Of a DNA stretch of 64,000 nt, positions 46,513 through 56,759 are shown in pieces. Where the stretch lies: assembly GCF_963422355.1 (NCBI RefSeq), contig NC_085093.1:8382618-8446617 (forward strand), in the 5' to 3' direction. The first letter of the stretch is position 1, and every line of letters starts with the position of its first letter. This DNA is from Corticium candelabrum. Taxonomy: Eukaryota; Porifera; Homoscleromorpha; Homosclerophorida; Plakinidae. The notes under the pieces were generated by a model that was given only the letters and a program-made list of their open reading frames with translations, ran no database searches and was not told the origin of the DNA. A program made the translations under genes and the position numbers.

Positions 46513-48535
46513 CAGACTTGGACAAAATTATAGGGACACCTGGCATTTTTGTGTCTAGTCTAACTTTGGCACTGAATTTTTCTCTAGCAAAACCAAATGT
46601 TTTTCGAATTTCTTATTTCATGGATTGCGTCATTGTTAGTATGTAACATAGCTTGAGTTCAAGACTGCAGCTTTACTTACTACCTACTGCGCATCTAGTT
46701 TGCTTTGAAGAAGGAAGACGGCCATTCCTACTTTTCTTGTCTTTGTACACGTTCATCGCTCTTGGATGCTCATTCTTGGCATACAATCTAAGAATGCTCT
46801 GTAGTAGAGAGTGAAAGCAATTTTGTGGGTCCTCTTATCAACATTATGAAAAAAAGGCGAATCATCTGTTTTTGCGTGTTGATTTTGCGCATGTCATCTC
46901 AATTTGAATTGTTTTGCCATTTTAATCAATAAACAAACTTCAACGTATTCAAAAAACATGCGACACTAATTAATTACAAGAAATTCTTGCTAAGACAAAA
47001 ACTAAAAAAGTTATAGCAACAAAAGAACATTGACATGCCACTTCCGGTCCACGTTTTACGTAGCAAAATCTCAAACTGCTACAGCCAAAATGTCAGCTGC
47101 ACTAAAACCACTGCCCTTGAGACCGCCAAAGTTAGGCGATAAGTTAGCCTGAACGTTCAGCTGCAAGCAGTTGCAGAGTCTTGTTTCGTGCGATATTTCA
47201 CGAGTTGCAGCGATGCCTCGAGGCAAACAGTTGAGTCTGAAAATGCGAGGGAAAATTGAAGCCCTTCACTCAGTTGGCCATTCTGTGCGTCAGATCGCAG
47301 CTTTTGTTCGCCGCTCCAGGAATTCGGTTCATTGGTGCCTGCAACGGCTTTCCCATGGCAGCAGCGATTATAAAAAACGACCTGGACTTGGGAAGGCAAC
47401 GACAATCCGGGAAGATCATCGACTGAAGAGAATGGCACTGCAGAACCGCAGAGCATCATCATGACTGCTCTCGTATCAGCTGGCTGATGAAACCGGCAAG
47501 CAGGTATCAAGTAGAACAGTCCGTCGTTGTCTCAGTGAGACAAGAGTGAACGCTCGGAGGCCTAGAAAAAACCACTGCTAACAGAAAACCATCGGCGTTT
47601 GCGACTGGGATGGGCAACCACTCACACACAATGGACTTTGGATGACTGGAAATCTGTTCTTTTTACAGCTGAGTCAAAAGTCAGCATAGGAAACGATGGT
47701 GCTCTGTATGTTTGGCGTTGCGAAGGTGAGGAATTTCTCCCTGAATGTTGTGATCGTACGGTCCAGCACGCGGCTAGTGTGATGGTGTGAGGATCGATGT
47801 GTTGGCATGGTGTGGGGTCTCTGGTGAAACTGGAAGGTCGTTTGGACAGCACGGCGTACCAACAGGTTCTGGAGGAGCACATGCTTACAGACGCAGCGGC
47901 ACTGATGGGAGACGACTTTGTCTTCCAGCAGGACAACCGCCAATCCACACGTCTCGGTCAACAAGACAATGGCTACGCCAGCATGACGTCACACTGTTGG
48001 ACTGGCCGCTAAAATTGCCTGATGTGAATCCAATCGAGAACTTGTGGCATGAACTCAAAACTGCTGCCAACCGTCGCGAACCGAGAACTGCAGCTGAGCT
48101 CTGGAATGCTCTGCAAGAGGCGTGGCAGCAGATTCCAGCCGCGCGTGTTCGGAACTTGACAGAAAGTGTTCCGTGACGTCTGGACGCAATCAGGAGGGCG
48201 AGAGGCGGGAACACTTGGTACTGAGGAACTGGTGAAGGGCTTTAATTTTTCTTCGCATTATTAAAACCGGCTTTTTAAAAGCCACTAAACAAAATCAGAG
48301 AGAGTCTAACTTACGACGCTTACACAATCATGACGTCATACACTTTTAGGTCTTGTTTTCCGCAGTGCAAAACGTAAAGAAAACAATTTAGGGTCTACAG
48401 TATTCTCAAGAAACCTAACAATGAACGCGGTAGCTATTAAGTTCTTAACAATATTGATAGTTGGTAAATTGTGACCTAAATATTGTGTTACTACATACCC
48501 ACAGCGGGGTGTCCCTATAATTTTGTCCAAGTCTG
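46513..48535 (+). mobile_element. Tc1-type DNA transposon, copy 2 (inactive)
   Basis: The left end cagacttggacaaaattata at 46513 and the right end ttttgtccaagtctg at 48535 are inverted repeats of at least 25 bp (about 30 with mismatches). TA lies to the left, and TT where TA is expected to the right. It is the same family as 4344-6542, in opposite orientation and without the nested MITE. The transposase is on the + strand. Confidence 0.92.
47213..48262 (+). pseudogene. Tc1-type transposase pseudogene (copy 2)
   Basis: It starts MPRGKQLSLKMRGKIEALHS, followed by a helix-turn-helix region (GHSVRQIAAFVRRSRNSV). The catalytic core is broken by stops and at least two frameshifts. The first acidic motif reads FTAES where the sister copy has FTDES. 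The second reads FQQDN followed by a frameshift, and the third NPIENLWHEL. The family's DD34E arrangement is recognisable. The two copies are damaged at different catalytic residues. Confidence 0.88.
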
Positions 48536-48549
48536 TTTCTAAAGGAGAG

Positions 48550-48552
<3 letters not shown>

Positions 48553-48600
<48 letters not shown>

Positions 48601-48609
48601 CGTGTGTGC

Positions 48610-48648
<39 letters not shown>
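48553..48648. repeat. (TG)n microsatellite with GCGTG variants
   Basis: About 96 bp of TG, directly after the Tc1 element and directly before LINE sequence. Confidence 0.97.
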
Positions 48649-48654
48649 GTGCAA

Positions 48655-50330
48655 ACAGGAGTAAAGCAGGACTGTGTATTAGCACCCACTCTGTTTGCTC
48701 TGGTTCTTGCTGTAATGCTAAATGAATGAAATAGTTGATCTGAAAATAGAGGAGTCTCAATTCAATATCGTATGGATGGTGGTTTATTCAATATTCGCAG
48801 ATTGATGTAGCCTCGAACTTCCAGACCAGAGTGCGCGCGAAGCGCGAGAACTCTAGTTTGGACCAAGTTGATACTAAAATGATTTCAGAAATAGCCTTCT
48901 AAGCCAATCAGCTCCTCATAGCCGGAATGTCGGTTGTAAATTCTGATTGGTTTAGCAGTAATTGGTTATGCTAAGTGCACTAGCACTGATTGTGCGCTTG
49001 TGAAACCTGCGTGGGCGGCTAAGTGCACGCCAGAGCCGTGATGAAGACTCTGGTGCATGCACACATCTTACTTTTAGTTTCAGCTTCAATTCTTTGATAT
49101 TTTCAAGCTTGCGGTGACAGGACATGCATATCAGCGTTGCTAGACCATCACCTTTGACAACTGGTCGAGCGGTAGTCTCACTAGTCGAGCGGTTAGACTA
49201 GCTAGCGGTCTGCCAAAGAATCGGAGAGTCGTGGTTTCATGCCGTCCACCAAGATATCACTGCAAACACGGCAGACGTCTCTTCTTTGTTTGTGAGATCT
49301 CATGGCATTTACGAATGATATGTTGATCTAGGTAAAACAATCCTATGCTGTTAGACTACCATTTAGCATCGCTATTGATAAATACTTTCGAAATCATTTT
49401 AGTATCGACTTGGTTCAGACTAGAGTTCGCGCTCTCTCTCGTCTGGAAATTCGAGGCTAAGATTTATGACGAAATCTAAAACTGTAACCACAAGATTACG
49501 AGATCTGCTCTTTACAGATGACTGTGCTCTGGTAGCACATTTTGCTGATGATATGCAAGAAATTAATCTCTTGTCAAAGCAGCTATCAGTTTTGGATTGC
49601 AAATAGATATCAAGAAAACGGAGTGCATGTTTCATCCGATTCCTGGTACTGTAAATGCTGGCAAGGACATTTTTGTGAATGGTGAAGCACTAAAGAGGGT
49701 ATCCTCTTTCTCTTATCTTGGCAGTGTTCTTTTAGAGGATTGTAGTGTTGATAAGGACATTGCTGCATGTCTGCAAAAAGCAAATAGAGCGTATGGCGCT
49801 CTTCAATGAAGATTATGGAGTCAACAAGGAATAAGAATAAAGACTAAAATCAAAGTTTACAAAGCAGTCGTTCTTGCAACTCTTCTGTATGGATCACAAA
49901 CGTGGACGCTATGTAGAAGAAATATTCAGGATCTAGAAAAATTCACCTTTGCTGTCTGAGTCGAATATTGAAAATTCATTGGTTGGAAAGAGTGACAAAC
50001 ATAGAAGTTTTGCAAAGAGCTGAAATAACAGGAATTGAATACATGTTGACTCAACAGCAACTAAAGTAGGTAGGTCATGTCTCAAGAATGGATGAGAGAC
50101 GTTTACCAAAACAAGTGCTATACGGTCAGTTGTTAGATGCACCAAGAAAAGCTGGTGGTCAGAAGTTGAGGTTCATTAAGACACAATCTACAGAATATCG
50201 ATATTGATCACTAAAATTGGGAAATGATAGCATGTGGCTGTTCAATGTGGAAAAAAATATGAGATTAGGTTTAGATCGTTACGAGGAAGGTAGAATTGAC
50301 AAAATTGAAGAAAGAGACTAATGCGGCACA
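48655..50330 (+). pseudogene. LINE reverse transcriptase fragment interrupted by a MITE
   Basis: Before the MITE: TGVKQDCVLAPTLFALVLAV, then IQYRMDGGLFNIRR. After it (49460): RLRDLLFTDDCALVAH with the RT catalytic DD in FTDD, then DIKKTECMFHP, KRVSSFSYLGSVL, KIKVYKAVVLATLLYGSQTW and VGHVSRMDERRLPKQVLYGQ. This order is the palm-to-thumb region of RTE/CR1-like LINE reverse transcriptases. Several frameshifts and stops make it inactive. The 5' half of the element is absent. Confidence 0.88.
48808..49459. mobile_element. TAGCCTCG-type MITE, complete copy inside a LINE, 9-bp target duplication
   Basis: 652 bp with long inverted ends: left tagcctcgaacttccagacc, right tctggaaattcgaggcta, and similarity continues about 80 bp inward (to gatactaaaatgatttc). 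Flanks agattgatg (48799-48807) and agatttatg (49460-49468) differ at one base, so a 9-bp (or 8-bp) target duplication is likely. Long TIRs with 9-bp duplications point to a MULE-type transposase, an 8-bp one to hAT. It interrupts the LINE frame between FNIRR and MTKSKT. The centre carries a tRNA-like stretch. Confidence 0.9.
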
Positions 50331-51780
50331 ACTATACACCACAAAACTTGATTATTGGTACAAAGAACATTTGTAATATCTGTCATTGAGTATGTTGTTC
50401 CAGAATTGGACTGTTTGCACATGAACGTGCTCATCAAAACAAATTGTAAACAACTGCTGAATAGAAGTTGTGAACTCATTATTGAGTAGCGAAAAAGAAG
50501 AAGAAAGAAGAAGAACTGAGTGTGTGCGTGTGCGTGTGCTTGACCAGGCGTATCTTCGCCACACCAGGTTCGATCTTCGCCAAATTTGGCTGGTGCTTGC
50601 CGAATCAATGCAGATTGACAGTGAGGTTGTCGTCATATTCCGGAGTCTTCTCGGGGTGCCGATCAAATCTACCTCAAGTTGCACGTGAATTTGATTGGAG
50701 CTGCACGTCGGATCTCCGCCAAATTTAAACTGCCCATGGTTGATTTCAGACGATATGCATGGAGCATGTCGTTGATTGCCAGGGATGTTGAAAAAGGCAA
50801 AATATTTTTGGTATATCCGGGTCTTTGAAAATATACCTACGTTTATTTGCCCATGACCGCGTGTCAATTAGCTGCCATGTTTGATAATTCTGTTTCTGGC
50901 AATGGCCGCAAGGTTTTGGTGACGATGTTCAATGGGACTGTTGAAATGGCTGCCAGATGAGATATGCCTATGTATGAGCATTAAATAGTTGCCACATTCA
51001 GTATCTCTGTTTTCTGCAATGGCAGCAACGTCTTTGAAGTGACGACGTCTAATGGAACTGTTAAAATGGCTGCGACATGACGTGAATCTACACATCTATA
51101 TAAAGACAAGATCCTATTTGTTTGTTTGCGTACTACTTCCTCACGCTCGGCTCATAGTCACTCGAATTCTCCAGACAAGCTTACCGAATGAAGAGGAGCA
51201 TAACCATATTAGTTTCGATTTGTGGGTCCCCTTTTTGTTGGTTGACCCTCGATCGATAAATCTCTCTATTCTGTTCGACATCAATCAGATTGCTAAGCAC
51301 AACGTTCAAGAGCATAGCACACAAGGGAATGAACGGTTTTCGCTTTTGCATAGTCGAAATGGAGCGTTTAATAGGACATTCTAGGGTAGACTCTTACCCA
51401 GACCTTCTCCTCGTCCGCGCTCCACGTGTTTTAGCACATGCTTTATGTTCCACTTGCCAGGAGAAGGACTGGTAACATATTATGTTGTGGTAGGTTTTTG
51501 GTGTGTTGATTGGTCAAAACTGTAACGCGAGTCAAAAAACTTTTTTACAAAGGCAAGCGTAGGATCCTATTAGAATGAATTGAGTAGCAATTACCTTGAC
51601 AATTAGACGGTTATTAGCAATTGTTGCCGTCACGTGTTGTCTGGCAGCTCTGCTGTGGACATCCTGACAATGATGTCTTCTCCAGCCAGAATTGACAGAG
51701 ATGTCTCTAGCTGCTCAGTACGAAGAGGATGATAGCCAATAGACGACAACAGCGCGTACAAGGTGCATTCGCTACAGCAA
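50331..51780. repeat. Degenerate dispersed-repeat region
   Basis: Contains two adjacent units of about 120 bp (near 50870 and 50985) sharing AGYTGCCA...GGCARYGGC.GCAA, ARTGGRACTGTT and AAATGGCTGC. Related units are at about 55650 and 63505. No gene is seen. Confidence 0.6.
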
Positions 51781-52296
51781 CTGTAAACCAAGGAATTTTT
51801 GGTACGTCGAAGTGGTCGAGTGCTTGAAACTCCTGTGTGGATGCACAGAATATCATATAGTACGTAGTAGTTGACAGCAAGTAGACATTATGCAATTGTG
51901 CTCAGCACAGCTAGTGTGTACAGCAGGCGAGTTACCAATACCAAGAACTGCTGGCATCCAGATCCCAACGTTGATGAGACGGAAACTGACACGGCAGCAC
52001 ATTCCTTAGCAAATGCAGAGATTGATTCTTCTATGTGTGAGGGTGCCGCAAACAAGAGCAAAAGAATTCGTTTGCAGTATTGGCAATACGGCTCTGAACT
52101 GCGTTTAAGTATCGTGAGGTACGCTGACTTGAAGCCGCCTGGGGCATAAAGTGTCGTATACGATGATACCATGTTTCTGGACATTGCTGCTGGCTGCTTA
52201 CACAAAACTTTAGCTAGAGGTTTTTCTTTTGGTACCTCATAAGTCATACTGAAATTACTGAAAATAAATCGCCACCGAAAATTTCTTGGTTTACAG
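51781..52296. mobile_element. DNA transposon/MITE with CTGTAAACC termini, copy 2
   Basis: The left end ctgtaaaccaaggaattttt pairs with the right end aaaatttcttggtttacag. TA follows the right end, AA precedes the left. The interior (516 bp) holds a 92-codon + strand frame without recognisable domain. Same family as 18560-19167. Confidence 0.75.
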
Positions 52297-54600
52297 TAGA
52301 TAGTGAACCTACAATGTTCATGAAGCGAGGTTTTCGCTCGTCTCAACGAAAACGATCTACTTTGTAACTCTAATTTCTGAACAGTTCCTAGAAAGAGCAC
52401 AAAGCTTTGTGTTTTTTTGTGTTGACTGGCGACGTTTAGCGTAGTACTCTCGTGAGACTAATTACTTGCCTCCATATTATCAGTGCAGGTGGCAACAAGT
52501 TACAGGATTGGTTTCTAATTATACTAATGAAATAAATGGTCACATGACATAATATGTTACCAGTCCTTCTTGTCGCTAGTAGAACAAAAAGCACGTGCTA
52601 AAACACGTGGAGTGCATGAGGAGGAGGACTGGGTACGAGTCTAATTCTAGGTGATGTCACAATTAAATGCAAGGTCACAATACACGACGGCACAATGGGT
52701 TACTTAATCGTTTCTCTCTTAGAGTTCAAGAGACGACATACGTTTAATATAAGTGCATTTTGTTTAGTCTAGCTAGGAGTGTTTCATTTCTTTGTTGCGA
52801 GTTTAAGAATTTCTAAATTAGAATTAGATTGACATCAACTTGAACCAGCTGTCATTATCCAAAGCTAACGAGCGGCATACGGAATCTAATTGTAAATGGA
52901 ATACTTGCTGCTAAATTACTTACTTAGAACATCTAGCTGTAACTAAAATTTTAGACAAGATACTTTCATGGTAATTCCTCACAATTGAATGTACCCGGGC
53001 GAAGCCAGGCAATGTAGCCAGTAAGTCATATATTCGGGAAACAGATTACATGAGTGAGTAAGTCACTGTCCATGACTTCCAAGTTTCTGTTGCCCGGACA
53101 TAAATCTCTGAAGGGATTTCTCGGTACGGGACATTCGGTTACATTCAATGGGACTGTTGAAATGGCTGAGAGACGAGACATTTCATTGCATTATATACGG
53201 ATGAGTAAAAAAGTAGCATGTAACTTTCAAGGTTCTACTGCCCGGATATAACTCTGATTGGGATACTCGCTGCTAATTTCTCGGAAGAGGATACTCGGTT
53301 ACATTTTTGTTTTTCTTTGACGGAGAGTGAACAGTGAGCTAAATCAAGACGGGAAAATTGCTTGAAATTTCTCGGAACAGGGCACTTTGTTACATTATCT
53401 TGTCTTCAATGGGATATTAACCAACAACCAATAATCCAATCAGCCCAGGCGAATTCGAAGAACGGTATCTGTAACGGCATATGTACTTTGGGATACTCTA
53501 CCGCTGCTAACTTTACAGAATTGAATCTAATTGAATGGGATATAACTCTGAACGAAATAGTTCATAAGAATTTTGTCCACCGCTGCTTATTCTGTGAATG
53601 AGATATACTTCATGATAAATTCTTAGAACAGGATACTCATGCAACAACATAAATTTTTTGCAATCGAATCTGCCTCCACTCGCACAGATTTCTGTGGAAT
53701 GGCTCATCGGATCTCCACCAAATTTAAACTACCCGTTTCTGACTTGGGACGGTACTCGCATTGAATCGTTGCCATTTTCACTACACCTGTTTGCTACAAC
53801 AGCAGCAAGGTGACTCAGCGCGACGTTGCCGCAACTCTGAGTGAACAAACATGATTGCTTGTCAAACTGGCAACATCCAATGGGACCACTGAAATAGCTG
53901 CAAGATAAGGCGTGATCTGGTGATATATACGGGGAACCAATTATCTGAGTGAGTAAATAACTGCACGTGGCATCCAAGTTTTGCTGCCCGCATATGTAAC
54001 TCTGAACGGAAGACTTGCTGCCAATTTTTAGGAACGGGACACTCGGTTACAGTTTCATTGTTTTAACAGGATAATAAGTAAGTTAGCACCTTCCAGTTCA
54101 TTCTAATGCTTGCCCATACCAGTTTTGTGTAGATCAACTGTACGTGTCGTCGCCATTTTGCATCGCTTCCAGTGATTGAAGATTTCTCGCTGATTGAAAC
54201 CACACTTCTAGCGTTTGCGTTTGTCTCCAAATTCTGATTGTATTTGCATCAAATTGAACCTACACATTTCCAGAACAGGACATTGTTACATTTTTATTGG
54301 TCTTTAATGGGATATAACTAACAATCAATAATCTAAGCAGCTTGGGCGAAGAACGGGTTACTCAGTTACTGTCTTTTCCCCATAAGTGTGAACTAGGAAG
54401 TTAGGAATGAAGTAGAGGTCACACCAGGTTGGCTCGTTAGAGCACTAAGAGCTGTTCCAGCTGCTGATTCGTTGGTCTTACAAGATAATTGGATAATAAC
54501 CATTGCTCCACCCATTTTTCTTTGATATGCAAAAGTATTATCCTTCCGTTTCGTTTGTAGGAAGGGTTTAGATAATTTGATAAACAGAAATGCCAGACCT
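52297..54600. repeat. Degenerate, internally repetitive region
   Basis: Short words recur every few hundred bp: CTCGGTTACATT, GCCCGGATATAACTCTGA, ATGGGATAT.AC and TTTCTCGG.A..GGGA. They look like a decayed tandem array or diverged repeat copies. No gene is seen. The reading frames at 53.3-53.7 kb have no recognisable domain. Confidence 0.55.
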
Positions 54601-55177
54601 AGCGGTTTCTAACGATACCAAGATCATCACGAAAGTCCAAAAAACAGCAGAAATATGGATCAAAGTTCACACTTATGGGGAACAGACAGCAATGTATATA
54701 AAGGTGTGCTGCACTGTCTAGTGTGTCTGCATACTTTCGAAAAAGCAAGTTGCAGCTTTACCAAATTCTGCTCGTGCAAGCCAGATCCAATCAAGGTAGA
54801 TGTTGAAGAGGTCATTGTTTTCCAGAGTTATCTTGACTATGCGATTTCTTGTCAATCGAACTTCCTTCGTGGCCTCAGATGGTACACATAGGCCCTGAGC
54901 AAGTGTTCCAGCTAGGCTGTTTGAGCACGGTGCGGTGCTGTGCTTTTGTCTCTGTGTGCCATGCCCTAATTTGAGGTGCTGTGCCCTTTTCACTAGTCTG
55001 TGCTCTGGTATATGCAGCGTTTGGTCACAGATCTTTGAAATTCCAGCATGTATCGTAAATGAGCTATCAAATCTCGAACAGATCCAGGATAGTAAGATAA
55101 GGGCTTTGACATGAAAGTGCTATTGTGCATGTCACCGCCTGAAATGATGCCTGTTGGCTATGCATATTGAAGGCAGA

Positions 55178-55189
55178 GAGGGGGAGGGA

Positions 55190-55244
<55 letters not shown>

Positions 55245-55356
55245 AGGGAGGGAGGGAGGGAGGGAGAGAGGGAGGGAGGGAGGGAGGGAGGGAGGGAGGG
55301 AGGGAGGGAGGGAGGGAGGGAGGGAGAGGGAGAGGGAGAGAGAGAGAGAGAGAGAG
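55178..55356. repeat. (AG)n(GGGA)n(AG)n microsatellite
   Basis: Purine-only tract of about 180 bp: an AG run, GGGA tetranucleotides with GAGA interruptions, then an AG run. Such mirror-like purine tracts can form triplex (H-) DNA. Ser-Leu-Pro frames on it are artefacts. Confidence 0.97.
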
Positions 55357-55599
55357 CACATTTTGTGAACATCCGATCGAATTTGGAAGAAGTCTGGTCA
55401 AGAGGTACTTTGGTCAGACTTTATGTTCGGCCAACTCTTTTTCTTTATTTTGAGCACTGCCCATATGGTGGATGGCCCACATGCCTTGTAATGCCGTCGG
55501 CGTCGCCATTTTCAAATCCTACCTGGAACCCTATCAATGTATTGTTTGCCAACAGTGATGTAGATAAAAGCAAGATTTTTCGAGTATATCTAGGTCCTT

Positions 55600-55830
55600 A
55601 AGAAGTATGGCTAACTGTTATTTGTCTGTGTATAGCATGAGCGTTGAATAGCTGCCATATTCGCTACCTCTGTTCTATATAAAAGCAGCAACGTCTTTGA
55701 AGTGTCGACATCTATTTGGAAATGTTGAAATAGCCGCAAGAATGGACTTGATTTGGTCACTCGTATGGGGGAAACAGGCTATCTGGAATTTTGTATTGCT
55801 TTTGCCAATATCAAGGAGTTAGTGAACAGT
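55600..55830. repeat. Dispersed repeat unit
   Basis: tccttaagaagtatggctaa, then agctgccatattcgctacc, agcagcaacgtctttgaagt and aacaggctatctgg. The same order occurs at 63460-63615 and in part at 50870-51090. Confidence 0.7.
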
Positions 55831-56759
55831 ATGACCGCTTACCATCGCGGTGCTTATGTTTTTATGGACTATTAGACTGTGATCCAAGTAGTCCAATTCG
55901 CTTTGCCCGTTGGCCACCACTCTCAGACTTTTGTTTCATGACTGGAATTGCTATTTAGCTAGAGAACGTGTAGTTTGGCATCCAAATGAACCCAAGGAAA
56001 TACACAGGTATTCATGGCAACCAAGATACACCTACTTGAATATTGTCCTCAAATATTCTCAAATGTGGCTTGAAGAAAGTAGTTCTTACTCATACCTCTA
56101 CTTTTATCAATCCTTTTCGTCTTTAAGGCAAACAAAAGACAAAAAGTGCTATTACCGAAACGTTTAGCCGGGTAATGTCCGGGTAGCCAAGTGTTGCGAC
56201 CTTGTATCGCAACGTAAGAAATAGTTGAAAGAGAGTTAGAACCTTTAGGCTAGAAAGAGTGCTTGCGCTGAAGGACATATTTATTGAGTCAACGTTAGTG
56301 CCAACCGGAGTGCTACAACTGCGGATGAAGAATATCAATGGTTGGCCATGGCAGAGGTCGAGTTAATTAAACCCAAAGAAGAGAAAAACAAGGAGAGTAG
56401 CGCTAAACTTTCTTACCAGAAAACTTTGCTGCAGCTTGTCTTCCGTAGCTCCAACCAAAGATGCCAGATTGCCTATACATGTTTCCCAGAACGGAATTCA
56501 ACACCTACTTTTCTCTTTATTTAATGGACAACTAATGCAAATTTATAAGTCATTTTTAATCAATGCGACGTCATACTATTTCTGATTGGTTTTTGTGCCT
56601 CCCTTTGATCGGATTCTGGATTCGTCTCTGGCATGCATTTAGCATACACATTTCTTGCTGACAAAATGCTAGAAGTGTATTAGAATGGTTTACAATAACT
56701 ACCAAACAGATTTATAATAGATGAAACAACTCACAAAATGGTTACTAAAAGTGGTTTAT
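55831..56759. other. Stretch without recognisable gene
   Basis: Short frames only. No inverted repeats or conserved motifs were identified. Confidence 0.35.

Noticed and set aside
48336..48760. His-Thr and Cys-Val repeat frames
   Set aside because: Produced by the TG microsatellite, though the + strand downstream piece (TGVKQDCVLAP) is real LINE sequence.
51871..52149. 92-residue + strand frame inside the CTGTAAACC element
   Set aside because: Starts without ATG, has no recognisable domain and lies in a small non-autonomous element; possible but unsupported as a gene.
55067..55601. Long Ser-Leu-Pro and Arg-Glu-Gly repeat frames
   Set aside because: Produced by the AG/GGGA microsatellite on both strands.
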